NCBI RefSeq assembly: GCF_014202425.1
Contig: NZ_JACHGT010000006.1
Coordinates: 302,266-366,265 of the forward strand
Length of the DNA stretch: 64,000 bases
Reading direction: 5' to 3'
Origin: Phytomonospora endophytica
Lineage (GTDB): Bacteria > Actinomycetota > Actinomycetes > Mycobacteriales > Micromonosporaceae
Part shown: in pieces, positions 26,398 through 34,943 of the stretch
Numbering within the stretch: the first letter of the stretch is position 1
How the letters are laid out: each line of letters starts with the position of its first letter
The notes under the pieces: model-generated
Databases searched by the model: none
What the model was told of the DNA's origin: nothing
Seen by the model: only the letters and a program-made list of their open reading frames with translations
Program-made: the position numbers and the translations under genes

Positions 26398-27627
26398 CTA
26401 AAGCGGCGGTGGCTTCCGGTAGTGCCCGTTGCGTCGCAGCAGGACCAGCGTCGTCGTCAGCGCGATAGCCGCGATGACAGCGACGACGGCCAGCAAAATG
26501 TACGGCGTCGGCCCCGGGCCCTTCGGCTCCTCGGCGGCCGCGGGCGGTGCCTCGCCGTCGGGCGGGACGGCACCGTCCGTCGACGGCGGCGGTGTCTGCG
26601 ACGACTCCGGCTGCGTCCCGCCGCCACCGTCGACCTGCGACAGCAGCGGATTGGTCAGCACCTGCGGGATCTCCGGCGCCAGCGCGCCGACGGGGTTGAC
26701 CAGCCCGAAGCCGTACACCTCGTCGCGACCGGGTTTGCCCAGGTCGGCGGCGGTGAAGATGAGCCGGTTGATGACGTTGGCGGCGCTCAGGTCGGGGTAC
26801 TTCGCGCGGATCAGCGCGGCCGTCGCCGACACCAGCGGCGCCGCGAAACTCGTCCCCTGGATGTTCCAGTACCCGTCGGGATGCGCGCTGGTCAGGTGAT
26901 CGGCGGGCGCGGTCAGGACCGTCTCGGTCCCGGTCAGCGCGCCGTCCCAGAACTCGCCGTCAGGCGACAGTCCGCTCACCGCGACGACCCCGGGCATCCG
27001 CGCGGGAAACCACACGCCCTGTTCGTCGTCCTTACTGCTGTCCACGTTGCCGGTGCAGGCGATGACCACGACCTCGCGACTCAGCGCATAGGTGATGGCC
27101 TCGGCCAGTTCCGGGCTCTTCCCGACACCGCCGAGTGACAGGTTGACCACGTCGGCGCCGTGGTCGACGGCCCACCGCACGGCCCGCGCGACGACACCGG
27201 CGTCGTCGTAGCGGTTGTCCTTGTCGAGGACCCGCACGGGCAGGATCTGCGCGTCGTAGGCGACCCCGACGACCCCGTCGGCGTCGTTGAGGCCCCCGAT
27301 GAGGGCCGCGACGGACGTGCCGTGCCCGACCGGATCCTCGGTCCCGTCGCCGCCGCTGCCGTCGGTGCTCTTGACGAAGTCGGCGCCGGGCAGCACCTTC
27401 CCGCGCAGGTCGACGTGGTCGGCGTCGACGCCGGAGTCGAGGACCGCGACGATCGTGCCCGCGCCCGTCGACTGCGGCCAGGCGTCGGCGGCGTGCAGCG
27501 AGTCGAGCTGCCACTGCTTGGGGCGGACGTCGTCGGCGAGGGCCGCTCCGGGGGCCGCGACGGTGCTCAACAGGACCGCCGCGACCGTGGCCGCAGCGGT
27601 CTTTCCGAGCCTTCCCGCAATCCCCAT
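26398..27627 (-). CDS. mycP: Type VII secretion-associated mycosin (S8 serine protease)
   Basis: A 409-residue membrane-anchored subtilisin. The signal peptide ends near AALA; the triad is Asp in VAVLDSGVDADH, His in GHGTSVAALIGG and Ser in GTSFAAPLVSATAA. A Pro-rich linker leads to a C-terminal membrane helix (PYILLAVVAVIAAIALTTTL) and a short basic tail, the layout of mycosins. MycP stabilises the ESX pore and processes substrates. I chose the ATG at 27627 for the signal peptide; the frame remains open upstream. EccB/C/D/E are absent from the window. Confidence 0.92.
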   Translation of the reverse strand: MGIAGRLGKTAAATVAAVLLSTVAAPGAALADDVRPKQWQLDSLHAADAWPQSTGAGTIVAVLDSGVDADHVDLRGKVLPGADFVKSTDGSGGDGTEDPVGHGTSVAALIGGLNDADGVVGVAYDAQILPVRVLDKDNRYDDAGVVARAVRWAVDHGADVVNLSLGGVGKSPELAEAITYALSREVVVIACTGNVDSSKDDEQGVWFPARMPGVVAVSGLSPDGEFWDGALTGTETVLTAPADHLTSAHPDGYWNIQGTSFAAPLVSATAALIRAKYPDLSAANVINRLIFTAADLGKPGRDEVYGFGLVNPVGALAPEIPQVLTNPLLSQVDGGGGTQPESSQTPPPSTDGAVPPDGEAPPAAAEEPKGPGPTPYILLAVVAVIAAIALTTTLVLLRRNGHYRKPPPL

Positions 27628-27775
27628 TGCGTAGATAGTGGCATGCCCTCGCACGTTTCGTCCCACCCGATGGAGATCCACTTGCACGGTGGCCGATCGT
27701 AGGGTGGGGTCACGAAGCGTATTCGCTGTACTGTGATGCCGCGACACCTCTTTTAGTGCTGGGGAGACAGCGGTC

Positions 27776-29881
27776 ATGACCTGGGAGCCCGCTACCGAGT
27801 CCGAACGGCGGATGCAGGACGTTCTTCGCCAGGGCGACCAGGAGAGCTACTTTCTGTTGCTCTCCCGTGGCGATCTGTACATCCCGGTGGCGCCGGGCAA
27901 TTCCGCCTGGGCGACGTGGTCCACCGAGGACCGCACCCACGTACTGGCCTTCACCTCGGAATCCGCGCTTCGCGCGTGCCTCCGCGAGCACGCCGGCGCC
28001 CACCGCCGCGTCCGGCTCGACGAGCTCGTGCACACCTGGCCCGACGACGAGTGGTGGCTCGCGGTCAACCCCGGCCTGCCCATCGAGGGCTACCTTCCGG
28101 CGTGGTTCGTCAAGCAGGTCTCGACCGGCGACGTGTCACTCCCCGTAGAGGAGACCGCGGGCGCCGGGCACGACGAGATGCCCGTCTACGGCGGCGGTTT
28201 CGGCTACGAGGAGCAGCAGCAGGCCGGCGGCTACCGCGCCGAGCCCGCCTACCCGACCTACGGGCAGGGCGAACCGGCCTACCAGCAGCCCTCGCACCTC
28301 CAGCCCGGCGGCGGTTTCCCGCAGCCGGAACCGGAGTACCAGCCGCCGCAGCTCCCGACGCGTTTCCCGCCTGCCGAGCAGCCCGCCTACGCCGACTACG
28401 CGCCCCCGCCGCCCGCGCCCGCTCCGGCGACGACGACCCCGGCCGGTCTGCCCGCCCGCAACGCCTACGCGCCCCCGGAACCCGCGTACGCGCCCGAGCG
28501 GCAGGAGTCGGCCTTCGCGCCGGAACCGAGCTACAGCCCCGAACCCGCCTACGCGCCCGACGCGGCCTTCCAGCCCGCCGGGTTCCAGGGCGGCGGGTAC
28601 GCCGAGTCCGGTTACGCGCCGGAGCAGGGATACGCGCCCGAACCGGCCTACGCGCCGGAGCCCGCGTACACGCCTGAGCCCGCGTACGCCCCCGAGCAGC
28701 CCGCCTACGACGCCGACCGCGGCTACCAGTACGACGACGCGGCCTACCAGCCCGAGCACGCGCCCTACGGCGTCAACAACGAGTCGGGCTACTCCGACGA
28801 CGCCTACGCCGCACCGGTCATGACCCACCGCGCGCCCGCCGAGGTCGCCGCGGCCCTCGAACCGTCGGCGCCTTCCGGACTGCTCCCCGAGCCCGCCGCC
28901 TACGCCCTCGCTGGGCCCACCGAGGACGAGGTCGAAGACGAACTCGCCGCCGCCGGAGCCGCCGGGGACACCCCGCGTTTCCTGCGGGCACTGCTGTCCG
29001 GCTGGGTCTACGTTCCACTCAACGACGGCGCTCCCGAGGACGTACGGCCCGGCGACCCAGGCTTCACCTGGCGCACCGACCTCATCGACGGCGCCTACAG
29101 CCTCACCGTCTTCACGTCCCCGACGCGCATGTCGCGCCGCCTCGGGCCGTGCGAGTTCGTCAAGGTCACCTTCGTGCGCGTCGCGCGCAACTGGCCGGAC
29201 CGCAGCTACAGCCTCGCGATCAACCCCGGCACCGAGGTCGGCGCGAACATGCCCGGCACCCAGATGTCCACATTGATCAGCTGGGCCGGCAAGAAGGGCC
29301 TCATCGAGCGCGCCGACATGATGGAGCAGTCGGCCGAGGCCGCCGTCGGCGTCCACCACGACGACCTGTCGGCCGGCGGTTACTCGCCCGCGCCGAGCCA
29401 GCAGCGCAAACTCGGCCCGACGCTGATGCAGAAGCTCATCCCGGCCGCCCAGGTGCCCTTCTACCTCCAGCGCGGCTACGACCGCATCGCCGGATTCGTG
29501 CACCCCGCCGAGGACCTCGCCGACTTCGACACCCCGGAGTCGCTGCGCACCGCCCTCGGCCTCATCCACGACGGCGCCTCCGACGTGTACGTGATCCGCT
29601 GGATCTCGCACCGCGCCGACCTCTACCGGATCCCCTACGGCGGCAACGACGTCGACGAGATGCGCCGCATGGAGGGCTGGGTCATCGAGCCGCCGCCCTT
29701 CCGCGGCAACGGTTTCGCGCCCGGGGAGACCGGCGCGGTGGTCGCCGAGTTCAAAGTGGACAGCATCCGCCTGCCGCACGGCGCCACCATGCACCGCCTG
29801 AGTTCCATCGACGGCGACACACTCGTTGCCTCGTTCGACGCCGACCAGCAGACCTGGCTGACCGCGGAGGAGTCGCTGTGA
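27776..29881 (+). CDS. SseB-like protein with three SseB-type domains and Tyr/Pro-rich repeats
   Basis: A 701-residue cytosolic protein. An SseB N-terminal-like domain (about 1-125: YFLLLSRGDLYIPV, WATWSTEDRTHVLAFTS) is followed by a 270-residue low-complexity region with Tyr/Pro repeats (variants of YAPEPAY, densest about 225-330). A second domain (about 400-520) and a third (about 545-700, FYLQRGYDRIAGFVHP) follow. It probably scaffolds protein contacts. Its stop overlaps the start of the next gene (GTGA), so the three downstream genes form an operon. It is divergent from mycP with 148 bases between starts. Confidence 0.83.
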   Translation: MTWEPATESERRMQDVLRQGDQESYFLLLSRGDLYIPVAPGNSAWATWSTEDRTHVLAFTSESALRACLREHAGAHRRVRLDELVHTWPDDEWWLAVNPGLPIEGYLPAWFVKQVSTGDVSLPVEETAGAGHDEMPVYGGGFGYEEQQQAGGYRAEPAYPTYGQGEPAYQQPSHLQPGGGFPQPEPEYQPPQLPTRFPPAEQPAYADYAPPPPAPAPATTTPAGLPARNAYAPPEPAYAPERQESAFAPEPSYSPEPAYAPDAAFQPAGFQGGGYAESGYAPEQGYAPEPAYAPEPAYTPEPAYAPEQPAYDADRGYQYDDAAYQPEHAPYGVNNESGYSDDAYAAPVMTHRAPAEVAAALEPSAPSGLLPEPAAYALAGPTEDEVEDELAAAGAAGDTPRFLRALLSGWVYVPLNDGAPEDVRPGDPGFTWRTDLIDGAYSLTVFTSPTRMSRRLGPCEFVKVTFVRVARNWPDRSYSLAINPGTEVGANMPGTQMSTLISWAGKKGLIERADMMEQSAEAAVGVHHDDLSAGGYSPAPSQQRKLGPTLMQKLIPAAQVPFYLQRGYDRIAGFVHPAEDLADFDTPESLRTALGLIHDGASDVYVIRWISHRADLYRIPYGGNDVDEMRRMEGWVIEPPPFRGNGFAPGETGAVVAEFKVDSIRLPHGATMHRLSSIDGDTLVASFDADQQTWLTAEESL

Positions 29882-30264
29882 CGCCCATGCCGCCACTGGC
29901 CCATGTGGACGGTTACATCGCCCGCTGGCGGGACCGGGAGTACGAGGCGAGCCCCGACGGGGACTACATGCGCCTCTACACCCCCGATCCCGAGGAGGGC
30001 TTCACCGAGGTCGCGCAGGGCCGCTACCGCCGCAGCGTTCCCGCGCCCGAGGTCGAGGACTTCTACTACCTGCGCACGGTCTGCAAATGGCGCGGTGAAC
30101 CCTTCCACGTCATCGGCGAGACCGGGAACTGGCTGCGCGTCGAGTACGTCGGCGGGCAGGAGCCGGTCGCGGCCGGACTCGGCCTCGACCGCTACGACGC
30201 CGGCGTCTACCAGGGGTGGGCGCTGCGCGATGAGGTGACGGACCTGCACCAGAAGCAGGTGTGA
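29878..30264 (+). CDS. Conserved hypothetical protein, partner of SseB-like gene
   Basis: A 128-residue acidic protein with no recognised domain: PPLAHVDGYIARWRDREYEA at the start, then YTPDPEEGFTEVAQGRYRRSV and GEPFHVIGETGNWLRVEYVGG. The pattern suggests a small beta-barrel with an SH3-like end. It is translationally coupled to the SseB-like gene (GTGA) and to the WYL regulator (overlapping stop/start at 30261), so it is likely part of the same system. Confidence 0.75.
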   Translation: MTPMPPLAHVDGYIARWRDREYEASPDGDYMRLYTPDPEEGFTEVAQGRYRRSVPAPEVEDFYYLRTVCKWRGEPFHVIGETGNWLRVEYVGGQEPVAAGLGLDRYDAGVYQGWALRDEVTDLHQKQV

Positions 30265-30995
30265 ACCGCACCGACCGCCTGTACGCCCTCGTCGAAGAGC
30301 TGCGGGCGGTCTCACCGCGGCCCAGGAGCGCCCGGCGGCTCGCCGAGCGCTTCGGCGTCTCGGTGCGCACGGTGGAGCGGGATCTGCGCGCCCTGCAGGA
30401 AAGCGGCGTGCCCATCTACGCCGAAGCGGGACGCAACGGGGGCTACGTCATCGACAAGCGCCGGACGCTGCCGCCGCTGTCGATCACCCCGGCCGAGGCC
30501 GTCGCGCTGACCGCCGCGCTGCATTCCCTGCACGGCAGCCCTTTCGCCGACGCCGCCCGCTCCGTTCTGCACAAGGTCCGGGCCGTCATGCCCCCGCGCG
30601 AGCTCGCCGAGGCCGACACCCTCGCCGAGAACGTCGTGGTGATCCCGGCGCGGAAGGGGACGCGCTCGGTGGCGAAGGCCGTCGAGGACGCCATCGCCCG
30701 CCGAAAGGTGCTGGAGCTGTCCTATGTGGACCGGCTGGGTGCCGTGTCGTCGCGGATCGTGGAACCGCTGGGGCTGCTGGGAGGCGGCGAGCACTGGTAT
30801 CTGCTGGCCTGGTGCCGCACGCGCGACGCCGTGCGCGGCTTCCGTCTCGAACGGGTCCGCGACGCCACCGTGCTGGGCGAGGGTGTGCCGTCCCGCGACA
30901 TCGACCTGACCGAGATCGACGCCCTGGGACGGGAACTCGTCGGGCTGGCGCGGCTGGATGTGTCGCCGAACACCGACAGGACGGTGTCGCGCTAG
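30261..30995 (+). CDS. WYL-domain transcriptional regulator (YafY-like)
   Basis: A 244-residue regulator. The winged HTH at about 1-70 contains SARRLAERFGVSVRTVERDLRAL, and the WYL domain (about 145-220) has GGGEHWYLLAWCRTRDAVRGFRLERV. WYL domains bind nucleic-acid-like ligands and gate many defence and stress regulons. It overlaps the preceding gene by four bases, so it probably controls the operon or the downstream SnoaL-like gene. Confidence 0.9.
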   Translation: MNRTDRLYALVEELRAVSPRPRSARRLAERFGVSVRTVERDLRALQESGVPIYAEAGRNGGYVIDKRRTLPPLSITPAEAVALTAALHSLHGSPFADAARSVLHKVRAVMPPRELAEADTLAENVVVIPARKGTRSVAKAVEDAIARRKVLELSYVDRLGAVSSRIVEPLGLLGGGEHWYLLAWCRTRDAVRGFRLERVRDATVLGEGVPSRDIDLTEIDALGRELVGLARLDVSPNTDRTVSR

Positions 30996-31035
30996 GCGGT
31001 GATCGTGGTCCTTCCGACGAGTGAAGGAGAACGAC

Positions 31036-31434
31036 ATGACGGGTGTGGCAACGGACCGTGCGGCGATGACGGGCCTGTGGGACGCGTGGACCGAGATGTG
31101 GAACGGCGCCACGGGGCTCGCCGGGAAGATCGTGACGGAGGACTTCCGCATCGCCTTCGGGACGAGGATCCCGGCGGCCGACGCCATTCGCGGGCCGCGC
31201 GACCTGGCGGCGTTCGTGGACGGATTCCGCGCGGGCTACGAGGCGCTGGTCTACCGGACGGACATCGGGCCGGCGGTGGACGGTGGGCTGGTGGCGTGCC
31301 GGTGGGTCGCGGACTTCACCAAGGCGGGGGTGGAACGGCGCACGGGCGGTATCGACATGCTGCGCGTCGAGGACGGCGCGGGCGGGCCGCGGATCGCCGA
31401 GGTGTGGTCACTGACGGGGACGCGGTCGTTGTGA
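31036..31434 (+). CDS. SnoaL-like (NTF2-fold) protein
   Basis: A 132-residue cone-shaped alpha+beta-barrel protein: LWDAWTEMWNGATGLAGKIVTEDFRIAF is typical of SnoaL-like folds, and RIAEVWSLTGTRSL closes the barrel. The substrate is unknown. I chose the ATG at 31036, with AAGGAG eight bases upstream, over the GTG at 31021. It follows the WYL gene by 40 bases and may be its target. Confidence 0.8.
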   Translation: MTGVATDRAAMTGLWDAWTEMWNGATGLAGKIVTEDFRIAFGTRIPAADAIRGPRDLAAFVDGFRAGYEALVYRTDIGPAVDGGLVACRWVADFTKAGVERRTGGIDMLRVEDGAGGPRIAEVWSLTGTRSL

Positions 31435-31439
31435 GGGGT

Positions 31440-31465
31440 GGGCGCCGACGTTCGCGTCGGCGCCC
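31440..31465. terminator. Bidirectional hairpin between convergent genes, TTCG loop
   Basis: An 11-bp perfect stem (31440-31450 with 31455-31465) is closed by TTCG. It has no T-run but a tight, very stable fold between the SnoaL-like stop and the end of the epimerase gene. Confidence 0.65.
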
Positions 31466-31491
31466 GGTCGCGGGCGGGCCCGCCATGCCCC

Positions 31492-32298
31492 CTACCCCAC
31501 GTGCTCCTCGTACGCCGCCACCGTTTCGGCGAAGACCTCGCGTCCCGGCCGTGCCCACAGTTCGTCGTTGAACAACTCGACCTCGATCGGGCCGTCGTAT
31601 CCCGCCGCGTCGACGGCCGCCTTGATCCGCCGCATTTCCACGCAGCCGGTCCCGAGCTGCCCCCGGCCGGTGAGTACACCGGCGGGCAGCGGCGTCGTCC
31701 AGTCGGCCACCTGGAAGGTCGCGATGCGGCCTTCCGTGCCCGCCCGGGCGATCGCCGCGTAGAGGTTCGGGTCCCACCAGATGTGGTAGGTGTCCACGGC
31801 CGCGCCGACCTGCGCGGCCGGGAAGGGCGCCGCGAGGTCGAGCGCCTGGTCCAGAGTGGACACGACACAGCGGTCGCTGGCGAACATCGGGTGCAGCGGC
31901 TCGATCGCCAGCGTCACACCGGCGTCGCCGGCGTACGGCGCGAGCTCGGCGAGGGCGTCGGCGACCTTGGCGCGGGCGCCGTCGATGTCGCGCGATCCTT
32001 CCGGCAGGCCGCCGGAGACGAGCACGAGGACCTTCGTGCCGAGGGCTCGCGCCTCATCGATCGCCCGGCGGTTGTCCTCAATGGACTCCCGGCCACCGGT
32101 GGTGAAGAACCCGCCGCGGCACAGCGTCGTCACCGGAACGCCGGTCTCCTTGAGTTTCGCGATGGTGCGGTCGATCCCGTACTCGGCGACGGGCTCCCGC
32201 CACAGCCCGATCCCGATGCCCTCGCGGGCGCAGGCCTCGATGACCTCGCCCTGGTCCCAGAACTTGGCCGTGGCGTGGTTGAAACTGAGTCGCGTCAC
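31492..32298 (-). CDS. Sugar phosphate isomerase/epimerase (xylose-isomerase-like TIM barrel)
   Basis: A 268-residue TIM barrel of the AP-endonuclease-2/IolE-like family. Candidate metal-binding acidic residues are Glu in VTLAIEPLHPM and Asp in AAVDTYHIWWDPN, with Glu in EVELFNDELW near the C-terminus. It overlaps the DUF993 gene by four bases as third gene of a catabolic operon, so it probably isomerises a sugar or polyol derivative made by the upstream oxidoreductase. Confidence 0.88.
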   Translation of the reverse strand: MTRLSFNHATAKFWDQGEVIEACAREGIGIGLWREPVAEYGIDRTIAKLKETGVPVTTLCRGGFFTTGGRESIEDNRRAIDEARALGTKVLVLVSGGLPEGSRDIDGARAKVADALAELAPYAGDAGVTLAIEPLHPMFASDRCVVSTLDQALDLAAPFPAAQVGAAVDTYHIWWDPNLYAAIARAGTEGRIATFQVADWTTPLPAGVLTGRGQLGTGCVEMRRIKAAVDAAGYDGPIEVELFNDELWARPGREVFAETVAAYEEHVG

Positions 32299-33440
32299 CG
32301 CCCGACCCCCGCGACGGTGAGCAGCGCGCGCATCTTGGCGGCCGCGGCCTCCGGGTCGGGGTAGAGCCCGGCCTCGTCGGCAAGAGTGAAAAGCCTTGTC
32401 AGGTACGGGATGTCGCGGGCGTTCTCCAGGCCGCCGACCATTCGGAAGGCGTCCTGGTGCCCGGCGAGCCAGGCCAGGAAGACCACGCCGGTCTTGTAGT
32501 TGAAGGTCGGCGCGGCGAAGGTGTGCCGGGCGAGGGTGACCGTCGGATCGAGGATCTCCCGGAATCCCTTGGCGTCACCGGCATCGAGCCGCGCGACGGC
32601 CGCCGAGGCGTGCGCGGCGAGAGGATCGAAGATGCCGAGGAGGGCGTGGCTGAAGCCCTGTTCGTCGCCCTCGATGAGCTGCGGATAGTTGAAGTCGTCG
32701 CCGGTGTAGCAGCGCACGGACGCGGGAAGCCGCCGCCGGAAGGCGATCTCGCGGTCGGCGTCGAGCAGCGAGATCTTCACACCGTCGACGGCGGACTCGT
32801 GCGCGGCGATGACGCCGAGCATCGTCTCCGCCGCCGACGACAGGTCCTCGCTACCCCAGTAGCCGGTCAGCGCGGGGTCGAACATCGGCCCGAGCCAGTG
32901 CAGGATCACCGGACGCGACACCTGCGAGAGCAGCCGGTCGTAGACGCGCGCGTAGTCGTCGGGACCGGTCGCGGCGGCCGCCAAAGCCCTGCTGCACATC
33001 AGGATCGGGATCGCGCCGGCCGCGTCGACGACCGCGAGCTGCTCCTCGTACGCGGCGATCACCTCGTCCAGAGTGGACGGACCACCCAACTGGTCGGTTC
33101 CGGCTCCGCAGGCGATCAGGCCGCCGACGGAGGCCGCCTCGGCCGCCGAGCGCCGGATCAGCTCCCGCGTCGCCGCCCAGTCAAGGCCCATACCGCGCTG
33201 CGCGGTGTCCATCGCCTCGGCGACGCCAAGGCCGTGCGCCCACAGGTGCCGCCGGAACGCCAGCGTGGCGTCCCAGTCGAGCACCGCCGGGCGCCCGGGA
33301 CCGTTGTCGGCCAGGGGATCGGCGACGACGTGCGCCGCCGAGTACACCACCCGCGAGCGCAGCGCCGTGCCCGAAGGCGCGGGCGCCGTCGCGCCGCTCA
33401 TCGTGTGGAGGGTGCCGTCGGGGAGCCGCAGGGTGCTCAC
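32295..33440 (-). CDS. DUF993 family protein (DapA-like aldolase/lyase superfamily)
   Basis: A 381-residue protein of the DUF993 type, related to dihydrodipicolinate synthase-like TIM-barrel lyases. Landmarks are VLDWDATLAFRRHLW, GLGVAEAMDTAQRGMGLDW and VDGVKISLLDADRE, whose Lys is placed like the Schiff-base Lys of the superfamily. The family always travels with Gfo/Idh and epimerase genes; the substrate is not established. The start is the GTG at 33440, overlapping the upstream stop; a longer ATG frame is antisense-like and rejected. Confidence 0.85.
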   Translation of the reverse strand: MSTLRLPDGTLHTMSGATAPAPSGTALRSRVVYSAAHVVADPLADNGPGRPAVLDWDATLAFRRHLWAHGLGVAEAMDTAQRGMGLDWAATRELIRRSAAEAASVGGLIACGAGTDQLGGPSTLDEVIAAYEEQLAVVDAAGAIPILMCSRALAAAATGPDDYARVYDRLLSQVSRPVILHWLGPMFDPALTGYWGSEDLSSAAETMLGVIAAHESAVDGVKISLLDADREIAFRRRLPASVRCYTGDDFNYPQLIEGDEQGFSHALLGIFDPLAAHASAAVARLDAGDAKGFREILDPTVTLARHTFAAPTFNYKTGVVFLAWLAGHQDAFRMVGGLENARDIPYLTRLFTLADEAGLYPDPEAAAAKMRALLTVAGVGR

Positions 33441-34591
33441 AGGGACAGCTCCGGCAGTTCGAGGCGGCGGCCCTGCTCGGCGGCGGCGAGGCCGACCTCG
33501 GCGAGCTGCACGCCCCGCGCCCCGGCGAGGAAGTCGTGGTTCCAGGGGGCGTCGTCGACGACGTGGCGCAGGAAGCTCTCCCACTGGACCTTGAAGCCGT
33601 TGTCGAACTCGTCGTTGTCGGGCACCTCCGTCCACTGTGCACGGAAGTCGTTGGGCTCGGCGATGTCGGGGTTCCAGACCGGTTTCGGCGTGACCGAACG
33701 GTGCTGGGCCCGGCAGCGGCGCAGGCCCGCGACGGCGCTGCCCTCGGTGCCGTCGACGTGAAACTCGACCAGTTCGTCGCGGAAGACGCGGGTCGCCCAC
33801 GAGGAGTTGATCTGCGCGACCACGCCGTCGGAGAGTTCGAAGATCGCGTAGGCGGCGTCGTCGGCGGTCGCCTTGTAGGTGGCGCCCTGCTCGTCGACAC
33901 GCTCCGGGACGTGCGTGGTGACGTGCGCGGTCACGGCCTTGACGGGCGAGAAGATGTGTTCGAGGACGTACTGCCAGTGCGCGAACATGTCGAGGACCAT
34001 GCCGCCGCCGTCCTCGGCACGGTAGTTCCAGGAGGGGCGCTGCGCGCTCTGCCAGTCGCCTTCGAAGACCCAGTAGCCGAACTCGCCGCGGACGGAGAGG
34101 ATGCGGCCGAAGAAGCCGCCGTCGACGAGGCGCTTGAGCTTGCGCAGACCGGGGAGGAAGAGCTTGTCCTGGACGACGCCGTTCTTGACGCCGGCCGCGC
34201 GCGCCGCCCGGGCGAGGGTGAGGGCTTCGTCCACTGTGGTCGCGATCGGCTTCTCGCAGTAGACGTGCTTGCCCGCGGCGATCGCCTTGGTGACGGCGGC
34301 GAGGCGGTGCTGCGTGGTCAGCGAGTCGAAGTAGACGTCGATCGAGGGATCGGCGAGGACCGCGTCGAGGTCGGTGGTGTGGCGCTCGATCCCGTGCCGT
34401 TCGGCGATCGCGGCGACCTTGTCGGCGTTGCGCCCGACGAGCGTCAGCTCGGGCCAGATCACCGAGCCGTCGGCCCGCGTGACGCCGCCCTGCTCGCGGA
34501 TGGCGAGCAGCGAGCGCACGAGGTGCTGACGGTAGCCCATGCGGCCGGTGACGCCGTTGACGGCGATGCCGACGGTGGTGCGTGTGCTCAT
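33437..34591 (-). CDS. Gfo/Idh/MocA-family oxidoreductase
   Basis: A 384-residue NAD(P)-dependent sugar oxidoreductase and first gene of the operon. The Rossmann motif is GVTGRMGYRQH near the start, then the family EKP motif (HVYCEKPIAT) and the C-terminal alpha/beta domain with GGGMVLDMFAHW, whose His/Asp are the usual catalytic positions. A LacI-type operator lies 28 bases upstream of the ATG (34619-34634), which suggests sugar-inducible expression of all three genes. Confidence 0.92.
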   Translation of the reverse strand: MSTRTTVGIAVNGVTGRMGYRQHLVRSLLAIREQGGVTRADGSVIWPELTLVGRNADKVAAIAERHGIERHTTDLDAVLADPSIDVYFDSLTTQHRLAAVTKAIAAGKHVYCEKPIATTVDEALTLARAARAAGVKNGVVQDKLFLPGLRKLKRLVDGGFFGRILSVRGEFGYWVFEGDWQSAQRPSWNYRAEDGGGMVLDMFAHWQYVLEHIFSPVKAVTAHVTTHVPERVDEQGATYKATADDAAYAIFELSDGVVAQINSSWATRVFRDELVEFHVDGTEGSAVAGLRRCRAQHRSVTPKPVWNPDIAEPNDFRAQWTEVPDNDEFDNGFKVQWESFLRHVVDDAPWNHDFLAGARGVQLAEVGLAAAEQGRRLELPELSL

Positions 34592-34943
34592 GGGGGCGGG
34601 CCTCTCTCAAGATCAACTTGGCAAGCGCTTTCCAGACGAGGTGGAGAGTAGCCGGATCGAGGGGGAGGGGTCAAGGGGAGGCGCTCTGATCAGCGCGTGA
34701 GTCACCCGCGCGCCCGGGCACGAGGCCTCGGCCGCGCGGGGAGTCCGCGGTGTATGGGCGGGGAGGGGAGCCCTTGCCGGGTGCCCTCAGGGGGCTTGGC
34801 TCCACCCTCCCCGCAGGCCGGATGCGTACCCGACCTCACCCCGCCGCGGCCCACTTTCGCGGCGAGGGGTCCATGGCTCCTGTTCTACTCCTCGGGATGT
34901 GAAACTGGCGTGACGTGACGGCACGCGGTGCCATGATCACCCG
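34592..34943. other. Gene-free interval with catabolic operon promoter
   Basis: About 350 bases between the Gfo/Idh start and the end of cydB. Apart from the LacI-type operator it holds nothing I recognise; a 73-codon frame at 34697 has weak codon bias. Confidence 0.6.
34619..34634. promoter_or_regulatory. LacI-family operator upstream of the Gfo/Idh operon
   Basis: TGGCAAGCGCTTTCCA is a near-palindrome around AAGCGCTT, differing at one position from the perfect copy at 54928. It lies 28 bases before the first gene's ATG, where a repressor would block transcription. The LacI regulator at 60728 is the only one in the window. Confidence 0.75.

Noticed and set aside
32295..34616. A single 773-codon frame spanning two genes of the catabolic operon
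   Set aside because: The first half is out of frame with the Gfo/Idh gene and Arg-rich; the real DUF993 start is the GTG at 33440.
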